Assembly: GCA_028641055.1 (NCBI GenBank)
Contig: CM054060.1
Coordinates: 205,988,445 to 206,052,444, forward strand
Source: Alopecurus myosuroides
Taxonomy: Eukaryota; Streptophyta; Magnoliopsida; Poales; Poaceae
Direction of reading: 5' to 3'
Length of the DNA: 64,000 nucleotides
Made by a program: the position numbers and the translations under genes
Notes under the pieces: generated by a model
Database searches by the model: none
The model's input: the letters and a program-made list of their open reading frames with translations, nothing else
Told to the model about the DNA's origin: nothing
Shown: piece after piece, positions 11,352 to 21,928 of the stretch
How the letters are laid out: every line of letters begins with the position of its first letter
Position numbering within the stretch: position 1 is the stretch's first letter

Positions 11352-12233
11352 TCACGCAGGACGGCGGTGAGTAGTACGACGAGAGGTACGGTGAGGAGCA
11401 CGCCCACGAAAGTAGGTAGAACGACGATCCACATAGATCTGACGTGGTCTGAGAGCGACTCTAGGTGTGGTGAAGTACATAGCGTCGACTCCCTGTGCTC
11501 CAAAGCGTGGAATCCCAGTGTAACCAGCACCGAGGTTGAGGAGTGGACCTCTGATCGGCTCGTAACCTCCAGCATCTGGCAGACGACGACCAACTGGCTG
11601 ATCGAAACGTGCAAAGCGCTCGTCTCCAACAAAGTCTGTGGTGTACGTCGCCAGACGAGTCAAAGCAAGGTAGAGCTGCTCTCTGACGGAAGTCAACTCC
11701 TGAGATAGTGTGCTGGCCACTGCGTCACTGTGCCTCACGAACTGAGCGGTGGTGTGCAGCCTGGAGTTATCATGCTCGTAGACATCCAGGTTGTCGTAGA
11801 GAGTGAAGTGAGCTCCCTCCGAAGTGATGTAACCACGGGGGATGTGGCGATAGATAGAATCGTCAAATCCCCAATAGTCAGCACGAAGGACGGTGAGACT
11901 CACATAAGCTGCCTGCTGCACAGCCATATCCACTGTGGAACCTACTGCCTCGTAGCGGTGGACAACGCTCATGCCATCATCTGACAGAATGTAGACGATA
12001 GCCTGGTAGTAGGTCTGGTCAAACTCTCGCTGCTGCTCGTAGACCTGGTACTCTGGTGCCCAACGGAACCCCAGATAAGTGACCATGTCTCTCAGCATCT
12101 CCGGATAACCGGCGGTGCTCTCGCAACGAGTCATCCGAACCACCTGCGGGTAGAACCTGAGATCCATCTGCAGATGATCGGGGAAGTTTTGATTAGACGC
12201 CGGTAGAAGAACTGAAGTGGAAAGCAACAACAA
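11352..12233 (-). CDS. Extra ORF upstream of gag in Element 2, with a dsRBD-like region
   Basis: This is a 293-residue sense ORF between the 5' LTR and gag, absent from Element 3. Residues 44-117 have the alpha-beta-beta-beta-alpha layout of a double-stranded RNA-binding domain: helix-like MLRDMVTYLGFR, PEYQVYEQQ, strand TYYQAIVYIL, VVHRYEAVGST, then Ala-rich helix AVQQAAYVSLTVLR. The C-terminus (262-292) is Arg-rich. Two starts are possible: the first ATG (12233), or M23 (12167), which directly follows CTGCAG and could be the first codon after a 3' splice site. Accessory ORFs between LTR and gag are known in some plant gypsy elements. The dsRBD assignment is my reading of the pattern, not a search result, and the canonical C-terminal Lys cluster is weak. 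RNA binding during packaging, or interference with host small-RNA pathways, are inferences only. Confidence 0.6.
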   Translation of the reverse strand: MLLLSTSVLLPASNQNFPDHLQMDLRFYPQVVRMTRCESTAGYPEMLRDMVTYLGFRWAPEYQVYEQQREFDQTYYQAIVYILSDDGMSVVHRYEAVGSTVDMAVQQAAYVSLTVLRADYWGFDDSIYRHIPRGYITSEGAHFTLYDNLDVYEHDNSRLHTTAQFVRHSDAVASTLSQELTSVREQLYLALTRLATYTTDFVGDERFARFDQPVGRRLPDAGGYEPIRGPLLNLGAGYTGIPRFGAQGVDAMYFTTPRVALRPRQIYVDRRSTYFRGRAPHRTSRRTTHRRPA

Positions 12234-12694
12234 GGTTTCAACGGACGAAAAGGATGTTGAGAAGAACAGGATATCGAAGCAACATCGGGAAACACGAGAC
12301 CAAAAACTCCTAAGGTACTACGGAAAACCCATCCGGGCTGCTAAAGGATCAATATCTACTGCTTAAGGAATAGAGGATTTGCTTCCAGGGCTTACACGCC
12401 TCCGTTCTCAATCATGAGTAGGCAACATGATAAATCATGTCACAACCACCTCCATTCCTATGGTCTAGTAGATATAACTATCCTAGAGAAACCAGGATAC
12501 GTGAAAACCTAACTTGAAAGTTTAGGTGAGAAGGAAAAACAACGTTGCACTTCCTTACCAGAAAAGGGAGGGTGGGTGGAGAAAGAAATAAAATGGCAGA
12601 ATTCCTACTCTCACGTTTCATTTTTCCTTATATAGCTACAAAAATAGTTTCTAGACTCAACTGCGACCAGTAAAAGGGATCCTACAGGCAGACA
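12234..12694 (-). other. Untranslated leader of Element 2
   Basis: This non-coding leader lies between the PBS and the extra ORF. The part 12290-12694 is closely similar to 34190-34601 in Element 3, showing a common leader despite different gag regions. No other feature was seen. Confidence 0.6.
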
Positions 12695-12707
12695 GGCTCT
12701 GATACCA
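12695..12707 (-). other. Primer binding site (initiator tRNA-Met type) of Element 2
   Basis: In minus sense TGGTATCAGAGCC lies two bases after the LTR end (GGGTGCGACA). This is the standard match to the 3' end of plant initiator tRNA-Met that primes minus-strand DNA synthesis. Confidence 0.9.
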
Positions 12708-15699
12708 TTTGTCGCACCCGGACTTCTAGAGGATACTCGCAGTTCCGTTGAACAATAGTTGATTGGATTACGGGGCTTACCAGCACCCGCATCTCTTACG
12801 AGTAGGCCAACACACGTATGTGTGACAACCAACCCATACTGTTCATCGTCTACGTAAACCATCCCATAGAAATCAGGATACTACCATTGACGTACTTCAT
12901 ACCATACACACATGGTACGTCAATGGCGTTTAACAGAATGATAGCACAACATATCTCTAAGACACAAATAAATAGAAATAAGTTGCAAATAGCTCTCAGT
13001 AGAGCAGAGATAGCAAATACAATCATCCAGAGGACACATGTCCCAACATATCATCATTACATCACAGCGGAAGCATTCAAAGGGTCTGAGTACAGACAAA
13101 TCCAAATAGGCTTAAGAAGCCGGGAATGAAAAGAAAACGGAGCCCATCCACGATGTCTCGGATCCTGCCCGGGTCCGCTATCTACTCGTCAGCAGCCTCG
13201 TCAAACTCCACGTAGTAGCCGTCACGGGGATCCTCGTAAGCGTAGTCTGCGGAAACCACAGCCCCAAAGGGGTCAGTACATAAACGTGCTGGCAAGCAAG
13301 ACTCACAGTTCACCAAATTGTAACCCGTCAACATCAAGCACGGATGCTTTGGGTTCAACGGAGGGAAGGGTGATACAAAAGGTGCGGCAGCTGGCTGCAC
13401 TAACCAACTACAGAACATACTACAACTTCCGGCTAAACAGAAAGAAGATAAGATAGCGTATCGGAACCAACTAACAACTAACTCCAAACAAACCCATCCT
13501 GGATCTCGCCCCTTATCCAAAGAAGCAATCCGAGGATAACTCACACAGTTGGATTAATGATGGATCAAGTTATTGTGGCAATAAAGCTATTACTAGTCAA
13601 GTTATCATTAGTTAGGTGTAAGTTGTTCTGAGTACTTGTTAGCCAGTACTTTCACCAAGTTAACCATAGCCGCGGAAAACACGGCTTCTCGAGAAGATTT
13701 ATCCCTGCAGGGGTGCACCAATTTGGCCGTACACGTAAGAATATCTCGCCAGATGGAATGCCTCCCACCAAGCGGGGCACTCAACACAACTCAACTCTTC
13801 TTCGCATCAAGCCCAAAGAACCCCGTGCAGTGAGCGCACGGCTAATCAAGCCCCACGAAGAAAAGGGGACCCTCATAGCACTCTAAGAACGTGTCTCCCT
13901 AAATGCCGACTACAAAAGTTCCACCCTGGTACCAAGGGTTCGCACCTGCATATGCATGCGGCAAATGGAAAACCCGAACTAAATGAGGCAATTTGGATGA
14001 GATGCGAATCGAATCAAATTGAGGGGGGCGCCCATACACGCTTCCCACATGCGGATAGTGCGCTCATCATGGATCAGTAGACAAGACCCTTTTCCTAATT
14101 AGGGTCGACACTAGCAGGCCTCAAAACCACGCCGGGCCTCCTGCCGGTGCCTTATCATCAAATTATTATTACCTCAAACATTAACAGGTTGATTGTTTAA
14201 ACATCGAGCCCCAGAATATAATGAAAATACAGTAACAGAAAGTAACGGGTAAAAGACTCAAGCAGAAACAACCCTAAGCATGCTAGTAAGACACGGGCAA
14301 CAAGCAAAGGGGTTATAGGTGTGGAGGTGAGGCTGTATCAGGGTTTAAGGTAACATGTGATAGGTTCGTAACAGAAGCAACGATTCATATGGCTAGCAGA
14401 AATAGACAACGGAAAGTATCGGTAACCAATGTTGAAAGGAACGCAGTGGTTCATGTGAGTGATAACTTGCCTGCAAACTCAGCAGCCTGGTACTGAGCTA
14501 GATCCTCAGAAGGGGTGTCGTAAAGCTCGTCTGTCTCAACGTCGTCGTCTATCCGAGAATAAGCAAACAAACAACGCAAAGAGACAAACAATCAATAACA
14601 TGGCATAATGTACAATCATGGGATGATGCATGACCATTTAATTGATGCATAGAAATAAACTAGTTGACATGGTAACAACATGATTAAATGGACCCACATG
14701 CAATTTGAGTTGCATATGAAAAGCCCATCAATTAAGGTTGGAATAATTGTTTTACAACTAATCAACAGGTGAAAGTGGATTAGTATGATGCACGGATGAC
14801 GAAAACAGAAAAATAACAACAATAGAACAATTTTGAAACAAGGTTTACCAAGTTTGGAATTTTATTTATTAAGTTAGGGAATTTTGGTTCCTTAAAGGTG
14901 TTACACAAGCATTTGTTGTTTTCATCAATTTTAATTGTTCAAAACAAATAACAAAATTCATATTTGGAAATACACACATTTTTAGGTGGAATACATGTTT
15001 CAATTATTGAAAAAGGAATTAGGATGAATTATTTATGAATTAAACAAGTCAAACAAGATTTAAATGAATTAAATTCAAGTATGAATTTATTTGAATTTTT
15101 TTATTTGTTCAAAACATTAAACCAATTTCATATTTGAAAAGTTTATACTTTTCTTGTTTGAAAACATATTTTATATGTTCAAAAATAATTTAATTTGAGC
15201 AAGTTATGAATTTAGCAAATTTAAATGATTTAAACAAGGTTTAAATTATTTAACCAATTATAATTATTCAAAACATGAAACAAAGTTTATATTTGCAAAG
15301 TACATGAAAAATGGGATGGAAAACATATTTTATTTGTTGAGTTTGGAATTTTTATGCCCAAGTTATGAATTTTGCAAAATTAAGTGAATTAAACAAGAAT
15401 TCAAATATGTCACCAATTTAAAATATTCAAAACAGTAAACAAATTTTATATTTGGGTAGAGAATTTAAAATGGAGTGGTTTACATGTTTAAAGTTTTGCA
15501 ATTGGAGTTTCCAAACAAAAGTTATTAAATTACCAAGTTTAAGCATTTTTATGGTTTATAGAAATAATTATGGACCTAGAAAAGATACAGGGACTTGGAA
15601 ATAAATTTACAGGGACCTAGATAAAAGTAGCAGGGACCTGTGCGCAATTTGGGATAGATCTAGATCTAGGAAAATAAAAAATAAAAAGATTGGTTTTTG

Positions 15700-15935
15700 A
15701 TGCAGGAGGGGATTCGAACCCCTGCCCTCTGCTTGCTGCGCACAAGGGAACAACCAGATGGGCTAGGGCGGCTCTGTTGACAGATAAGGGGGCGAAGGGG
15801 GTTTATGGTTCAGGAACTGCCCACCGAAACAATTCGGAAAATAAACAGGAAAAGGTGCGGGGCTGGGGATTCGATCCCGCGCGCCGCGATTGCGCGCAGC
15901 GAGCGCTCTACCATCTGGTCTGCTGCGCTGGTTTG
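15700..15935 (-). other. Two tRNA-like modules (Pol III A/B-box-like) in the 5' LTR of Element 2
   Basis: The copy in the 3' LTR (5325-5550) gives the clearest coordinates. Module 1 has A-box TAGCCCATCTGG (5388-5377, minus sense), fitting TRGYNNANNNGG, and B-box GGTTCGAATCC (5343-5333), fitting GGTTCGANNCC. Module 2 has the D-arm-like AGATGGTAGAGCGCTCGC followed by GGATCGAATCC (5500-5490, one mismatch). The acceptor stems are not complementary, so these are not functional tRNA genes; they look like tRNA-derived insertions or decoys. Confidence 0.55.
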
Positions 15936-16269
15936 AAGGATACGGGATCGAGTTGGTTTTTGAGTATAGCAAATCGGCATCAACTGAAAGCAAACGAACA
16001 CATACAGGTGTTCGTTCCTGTCAGCGAACAGAGCACGAACGCAACCTGATTCATGGAAGAAATTGATGCATATACTGCAAGGAATCGAGAGGGTGAGTGG
16101 CAGAATGGAAAGAGGAGGTTACCCTCGTCGCAGGGGTGGCCGCGGCACGGCCGGGGGGAGGCGGAGACGTCGGCGGCGAGCTCCGGCGGCCGGAGGCAGC
16201 AGAAAAGGGGCGGCGCCCTCCTCGATGGCGGCGGTGGTGGGGAGAGAGAGGGAAGGAGGTGTGTGCGGC

Positions 16270-16308
16270 TAGGGTTAGGGTTTCTCCACGGGATGGGGAT
16301 AGATATAG
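16270..16308 (-). promoter_or_regulatory. Putative LTR core promoter: TATA-like box and telobox
   Basis: Minus-sense CTATATCT (16308-16301) is followed about 20 bp downstream by AAACCCTAACCCTA (16283-16270). That repeat resembles the telo-box (AAACCCTA) seen near transcription starts of many plant growth-related genes. The same pair is in the other LTR at 5900-5938. Promoter function is inferred. Confidence 0.45.
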
Positions 16309-17084
16309 GAGGGGGGGAAATCGGGTGGAGCAGGTGGGGCAGCAGGTCGCTGTCCACCATGGCTGACGACAGCGTACGGAAGGTTGGGGAAGAAAAGGGG
16401 TAGCGGGCTGAGGTTTTGGTGGGCTGGGCCTAACTCTCCCCCTCTCCTGGTAAGTGTTTTCTTTTTATTATTTGTTTTGTTACTTTTTTTTGCTGATTTA
16501 TAAATAGGAAGAAACAATAGGGTTTTTTAGGTAGAAAAATTTAGGGAAAAAATTATATTACTTATTTATGTAATAGCAACAAATTGCAACTTTTTGTTTT
16601 ACAAAAAGTTCAAAATAAAAAAGATGTTTGTGATTTGTTTCAAATTTGGATGGATTTGATGATTAATTGACTTAGTGAAAACAAGAATTAAATGTGGTGA
16701 TTATATAGTTTTAATTGGAATCAAATGATTATAATTGTTTTGGTAATTTTCATTATTTGAAATTGGGTGCTGTTTGAAATTGAAATTGAATTTGAATGAC
16801 ATTTGAATTAAGTGAATTATTAAGAACAAATTAATAGTGAGCCTTTTATTTTTCATGGGAACAAATTGGATGTTTTAATTGAACTTTTATTTGGAAAATA
16901 AATTGTAACATAACAAGTATGAACCAAAGCATTTGATTAATGTTTGAAATTCAATTGGTAAAACAAAGGAAAACAGATGCAAACAAATGGAAAACAAATG
17001 CAATGATTAAGATGCCATGATGCAAAACAATAATTAAACAAAAAACAAACATTCTAGGGATGTTTTCATACTTGGGATGTTACA

Positions 17085-18105
17085 TTGTAGAAGCGCATAG
17101 GTTATGATTTCTAACCCTTTGCAAAGTTTTAAGTGATGCATGTATTGTCCAATTTGTCTTATTGTTCCAAAAGAATGGTACATCAGGATATTTTCTAGCA
17201 AAATCAACCTTAAATCCGTTGCACCATGTTCTACTCAACAAAAGGTGACAACAGTTAAGTGTTGTAGGAATCACATTACAATAAATTTCCTCCGTATGAC
17301 CATGAATGGTTAATAAACATATGTAGTTTGAGTAATAGGAAGTGCATCATGATTAGTAGCTAAAACATATGGCCTATCGATTTGTCATGTTCTCAAATGC
17401 AATTTCTCAACAACCTCAATACTAACAAAATTCTGCCAAGCGCTTTTATCAACGGTTATAGCAGCATTGCTACCTTTGATGTCTGCTGCGAAGTGGAACA
17501 AATCAGACAATGGTATCACATTATAATCTTCCTCCTAGAATGTGTCACTGCAAAAAGAACATAACTCTAATGGTTTTTCCCCGGAAGGAGCAACCATTGT
17601 TAGTATATAAATATATGCAGTATGTATATATATGGTGGAACTCTCACAACTCACTCAAAACAATAAAGAAAGGTGTATCTTACCGTTCCAAAATAAATAG
17701 AGAATACTCACCAACCAAGTAGTAGCAACTAAATGTACCAATGTGAGAAGAGAATACCTAGGGATTTCAACTATCAAAAGATAAAAACATGATATACGGC
17801 GGGGCTTGGTTGGGATACCTAACAACATAAAAAAATACTACTCCTATTTGCTGCTCAATGTGATACAAAAACTCACCAAGGAAATACACACATGGAGAAT
17901 AATGGGGCAATGCAGCTATAGGGATGAGCACAAAATTATGATAGATGTCCGAGTATAGCACGTGTTGCAATGCACAAGAAATACTCTAGCAAGTAGCTCA
18001 ATGAAAACATGCACAAGATTGCTCAAACTACAAGTGTCAAAGTGGTACTGATTGTAATAACTCCAAACAACAATATATGTATGTATGCTATATATATAGG
18101 TAAAT
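17085..18105. other. Unassigned repeat-like sequence
   Basis: This is the flank into which Element 2 inserted. The part 17630-18030 is a diverged direct copy of 23110-23480. A 64-codon minus ORF (17080-17274, with VDFARKYPDVPFFWNNKTNW) looks like a fragment of a longer protein but I cannot name it. No intact gene is visible. Confidence 0.4.
17630..18030 (+). repeat. Diverged direct repeat, copy 1
   Basis: Shares CTCTCACAACTCACTC, GGTTGG...CCTAACAACA and ATGAAAACATGCACAAGATT with 23110-23480 in the same order and strand. Origin unknown. Confidence 0.55.
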
Positions 18106-18856
18106 TAACAGATGCTCCATGGTGCCCATGCTCCTGTACAACATACTGTTCAATTTGTACAGGTGTACATTATGGATACCTTAAATACCTAGAACTTGGG
18201 TTTGTATGACGTATATATATACTTAGGTATACATACCCAAGGTATCTACGTACCTTACATATCTAGAATACGCATACACAAGCGTACGCATACCTGTCAG
18301 GTATGTATATATACGTATAAGTATATGTATACTTTTTACGTATGTATACCCTACTATGTGCATACCTAGGGGATTATATACGTACTATATACCCAAGGTT
18401 TACATACCTGAGGTATTCATGATGTCTACATACCTAAAATGTACGGTATTTGATACCGGTGCCCATGCTCCTAGGTGCCCCATTTGGGCTTATATAAAGC
18501 TCAAATGGGGCACCATGGTGCCCGAGCACTAGTATGGAATACCGTACAATTTAGGCATCTAGACACCATGGATACCTCGAGTATGCATATCTTAGGTATG
18601 TAAAAGGTATATATAACTTTAGGTCTGCATATTATCAAGTATACATAACTAAAAATGTATACACATATATGTACGTATATATACATACCTGACCTATACC
18701 TATACAAGGTATGTAGATAACTTAGGAATGTATACCCAGGGTATATATATCTTCTACATATCTAAGGTGGGCATACCCGCGATATACATGATGTCTACGT
18801 ACCCAAAAAGACACAGTTGTTCATACAGGTGCCCGGGCACCATGGAGGATCTGTTA
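18106..18856. mobile_element. Compound foldback (palindromic MITE-like) element
   Basis: Outer inverted repeats: TAACAGATGCTCCATGGTGC at 18106, and its near complement ending GGAGGATCTGTTA at 18856. A central palindrome lies at 18474-18514 (GGTGCCCCATTTGGGC / GCTCAAATGGGGCACC around TATATAAA). Each half is itself palindromic, giving four related arms. The filler is TATA/GTAC-rich. There are no coding ORFs. The TSD is unclear (possibly TA). Confidence 0.65.
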
Positions 18857-18871
18857 TTGGACAAATTCATG

Positions 18872-19217
18872 CTACTCCCGAGTGTAGCTACACCCACATG
18901 TGTTTAGTATGATGTATATAGTATCTATCATACCGGAGAGTATGTACGTGTAGTATGCAGTATATATTACTATTTCAGTAGTATATATACTACTTTTTAT
19001 GCAGTATGTGTAAATTTTTTCACGTACTCTTTTATACGTACATATATACCGTATTTTGAATATATAGTGCAAACTACATGCTCACTTTTATAATTTTCAC
19101 GTGAATTTTTTGGAGTATCTTAGATATAGTACATGAACATACTCAGACCGAAAACGTATGACATATACCTCCGTACGGCAGTATAAGAGACGTGGATGTA
19201 GCTACACCCGGGAGTAG
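18872..19217. mobile_element. MITE-like element with 26-bp terminal inverted repeats
   Basis: The left end CTACTCCCGAGTGTAGCTAC (18872) is mirrored by GTAGCTACACCCGGGAGTAG ending at 19217, with a palindromic AT-rich interior. It is non-coding and lies 15 bp from the preceding foldback element. The family was not identified. Confidence 0.6.
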
Positions 19218-19228
19218 AAACCTTTTTC

Positions 19229-19230
<2 letters not shown>

Positions 19231-19261
<31 letters not shown>
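19231..19261. repeat. (CT)n microsatellite
   Basis: About 15 CT units lie between two palindromic elements. It is a simple repeat. Confidence 0.95.
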
Positions 19262-19262
<1 letters not shown>

Positions 19263-19264
19263 TT

Positions 19265-19959
19265 TATATACTCCTGGGTGTACATACTCCCATACTCAAT
19301 ATACCACACATACGAGGGTATTATTCCTCTTTATTATTTTTCATATGACGCACTAATTATTCTAAGACACCTCAATACAATTGTATGGAAAAATATCACC
19401 GGAGTCCTTGGTTTTTCAATTATACCCTTTGTACGTACATAAAAGCAGTATATGTATAAATACTATCAAATATGTAGAATAAAATGAAATTTTCACAAAA
19501 GTCATTTTGGAGTATCTAGTATTAAATAATGAAGTATATTAAAAATAATAGATTGGTATAAACGATTCATTTATGTGGTATATTTGCACGTGGGAGCATG
19601 TACACAGGAGTGTACACCTAGGTGTACGTACTCCCAACGTTCAATATACCACATATAAGAATCAAATATACCTCTTTTTTTAGTATACTTCATTATTCAA
19701 TACCAGATACCCCAAATTGAGTTACGTGAAAAAAAATATTTCAGTCTCCATATTTTATTTTATTTGCACATATACTGCTTTTATGTACGTAAAAAAGGTA
19801 TATTGAAACAACTGAGTATGTTGGTGATATTTTTTTGTAAAAAATGTATTGAGGTATCTTAGAATAACTAATAAGGTATATAAAAAATAATAAAAAGGTA
19901 TACTATACTCATATTTGAGGTATATTCACTATGAGAGTACGTACACCCACGAGTATATA
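19265..19959. mobile_element. Second compound foldback element
   Basis: The left arm TATATACTCCTGGGTGTACA (19265) is mirrored at 19932-19959. Internal inverted copies near 19585-19640 (GTGTACACCTAGGTGTAC) split it into two palindromic halves, the same four-arm plan as 18106-18856. It is AT-rich and non-coding. Confidence 0.6.
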
Positions 19960-20442
19960 ATAGGAGTCTATATATATAGGGCATCTATATTGTAAAACCA
20001 GTTGTAGAATAGTGCCATACAACCGTGGCGCCTATAGGGGAGGAGGTTCTATTAGAAATGCGTTCGTGACAACCCATCCTAACCTGCTTCTTAAGGCCAT
20101 CTTCTACGGGGCTACAAATTGCCCCGGACCAGTTCGTTTTGAGCAGGCTCGGACAAAACCAGACCCCTATAGGGCTGCTCATACGGACAACGGTCCGTTT
20201 TTTGTCCGTGGATACTCAAATACAGACCAAATTTGGTCTGGATTTGAGCAGTGTGCGGACACTCCACGAACGGACGCGTTTATGTCCCGTATTTCTCCCA
20301 CTGGCCGCCTCGACCACGCCCGCCCTCCGGCCGCCGCACGCTCTGCCTCCTCCTGGTGGGCTCGTAGCCGCCACTTCTTCACTCCATTCCATTCCAGTAC
20401 CGCGCCGCCCCTACTTCACAGTTCACACCCCCTCACATGCTC

Positions 20443-20537
20443 ATGGCGCCTCCGTCATTGCTCTCACTCTCCTCGCTCCTTCTCCTGCTCGCCACCGCGG
20501 CCTCCAACGCGGCCGCCAAGCCCGTCCAGACCCTGTC
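20443..20537 (+). pseudogene. Stranded signal-peptide-coding first exon fused to retroelement gag
   Basis: ATG at 20443 opens MAPPSLLSLSSLLLLLATAA followed by SNAAAKPVQ: a short N-terminus, a Leu-rich core and an AxA-type cleavage region, a textbook secretory signal peptide. A GC-rich, promoter/5'UTR-like block precedes it (20250-20440). At about 20537 the sequence becomes gag-like, and the frame stops at 20553. I infer the 5' end of a host gene joined to, or interrupted by, a retroelement. The gene of origin is not recognised. Confidence 0.5.
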
Positions 20538-21189
20538 ACTTGGGGAGATATGAAGCAACTCATGAGGGACAAATGTGTTCTTAAAATTATGTGAGAACTC
20601 TCTATGAAAAATTGCAGCAATTGAAGCAATGCACAAAGCCTGTGGATCAATACTACAAAGAGATGGAGTTGATGCTACAAAGGGCTCGGGTTAGAGAGGA
20701 ACCAGAACAAACAATGCAAAGATTTCTTTCAGGTTTGCAATTCAAGATTAGAAGAATTGGGAGGCATATCAAGGAAGAGAGACAGAAAAGAGGCTGACCG
20801 AGGAGGCTCAAATGGCTACTAGAAGAAATTTTCCATCAAGAACTTCTGTTTTCTCACCGCCTACACCTCAAGCTTCACACTTTCGTGGTAGTACTTCTTC
20901 CAAACCCGAGATAAGCAATGCTAACTCGAAGAAAACAATACAACCAACAGCTAGTGCAAGTGGTTCTACTATATCTATAGCAAGAAATAGAGACATGAGC
21001 TGCCATACTTGTGGAGGAAAAGGTTACTTCAAGAGAGAATGTCGTAATAAGAAAATCATGGTAATCAATGCTGATGATGAGTATGAGACAGGAGATGATG
21101 TTGATCCTAATGAGAAGGATGATTATGATGATGGAGATGGTCTTGTTGATGCATATGCTACAAACTATCTAACTATTGTTTGCACATAA
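20538..21189 (+). pseudogene. gag: Degenerate gag of gypsy element H
   Basis: The retrotransposon-gag stretch (TWGDMKQLMRDK, then LKQCTKPVDQYYKEMELML and TMQRFLSGL) runs through two frames. It is followed by a zinc knuckle CHTCGGKGYFKREC (about 21000-21042) and an acidic tail. Frame breaks at about 20590 and 20797. The 5' LTR and leader are absent. Confidence 0.75.
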
Positions 21190-21234
21190 AAAGCTTTGAG
21201 TGTTATTCCAAGTGAAGAAAATTAGAGGTGCAAT

Positions 21235-21519
21235 TTGTTCCAAACCAAAGCAATTGTAGGTCCTCAAATGGCTTGCAAGGTGATCATTGATGGAGGAAGT
21301 TGCAGAAATTTAGCAAGCAAAGATTTATGTGAAAGGCTCAAGTTGAGATATATTCCACACCTACACCCTTATTATATCCAATGGTTGAGTGACAAAGAGG
21401 AGATTAAGGTGTGCCATATGGTGAGAGTGGAATTTCAGATTGGACCATACAAGGACACAATTGAGTGTGATGTGGTTCCCATGTCAGTTTGCCACATGCT
21501 ATTGGGAAGGCCATGGTAA
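21235..21519 (+). pseudogene. Protease domain of element H
   Basis: The sequence contains CKVIIDGGSCRNLAS, a retropepsin-like block with DGG instead of the usual DTG/DSG, and ends CHMLLGRPW. I have seen this variant style in CRM/Reina-like plant gypsy elements. It stops after RPW. The next 400 bp (21520-21928) contains only frame-broken linker sequence. Confidence 0.7.
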
Positions 21520-21928
21520 TTTGACAGGAATGCTATACATAATGGGAGAGCCAACACATATCAATTACATTGGCATAATAAGGATATTATTTTGAGACCT
21601 ATGACACCACATCAAATTGTAAATGAGTCTTGTCAAAAAACTGAAGTGGATTTAGAAAAGGAGAGTGCGAGAGGTGAGAAGAGTGAAAACAAAAATTATG
21701 TGGGTGAAAACAAGCCTAGGCCCCAAGTGGTAAAAGTAAGGGAGTGAGCCTTTTAACAATGTTAGCCACCAAAGATGACTTAAGAGATTTTTGTGAGGAT
21801 CCTAGTTTAGTACCTATAGTGCTCATACACAAGGGGGAAATTTTAGTTTTTAATGACATGACCCTTCTCTTCTAATGTTTTGCAGGAATTTGGTGATGTT
21901 TTTCTAGAAGAGATACGGGCTGCCACCA

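Larger units (their letters stand above)
2931..17084 (-). mobile_element. Element 2: Ty3/gypsy chromovirus-like retrotransposon (Tekay/Del-like), 5' LTR intact, 3' LTR interrupted
   Basis: Two direct repeats (2931-6712 and 13308-17084, 3782 and 3777 bp) match with very few differences. In minus sense the LTR starts TGTAACATCCC and ends GGGTGCGACA. The order 5' LTR, PBS, extra ORF, gag-PR-RT-RH-INT-chromodomain, PPT, 3' LTR is diagnostic of Ty3/gypsy with a chromodomain. The near-identical LTRs imply recent insertion. Element 1 inserted into the 3' LTR. The TSD cannot be checked because the left end is outside the window; the right flank starts TTGTA. Confidence 0.9.
12710..17084 (-). repeat. 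5' LTR of Element 2 (4375 bp)
   Basis: The minus-sense ends are TGTAACATCCC (17084) and GGGTGCGACA (12710). The sense order is: AT-rich block, GC-rich block with TATA-like CTATATCT, telobox-like repeat, two tRNA-like modules, a second AT-rich block, and a conserved 3' region shared with Element 3. The GC-rich block encodes Pro/Ser/Arg-rich ORFs on both strands, which I treat as compositional artefacts. Confidence 0.92.
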
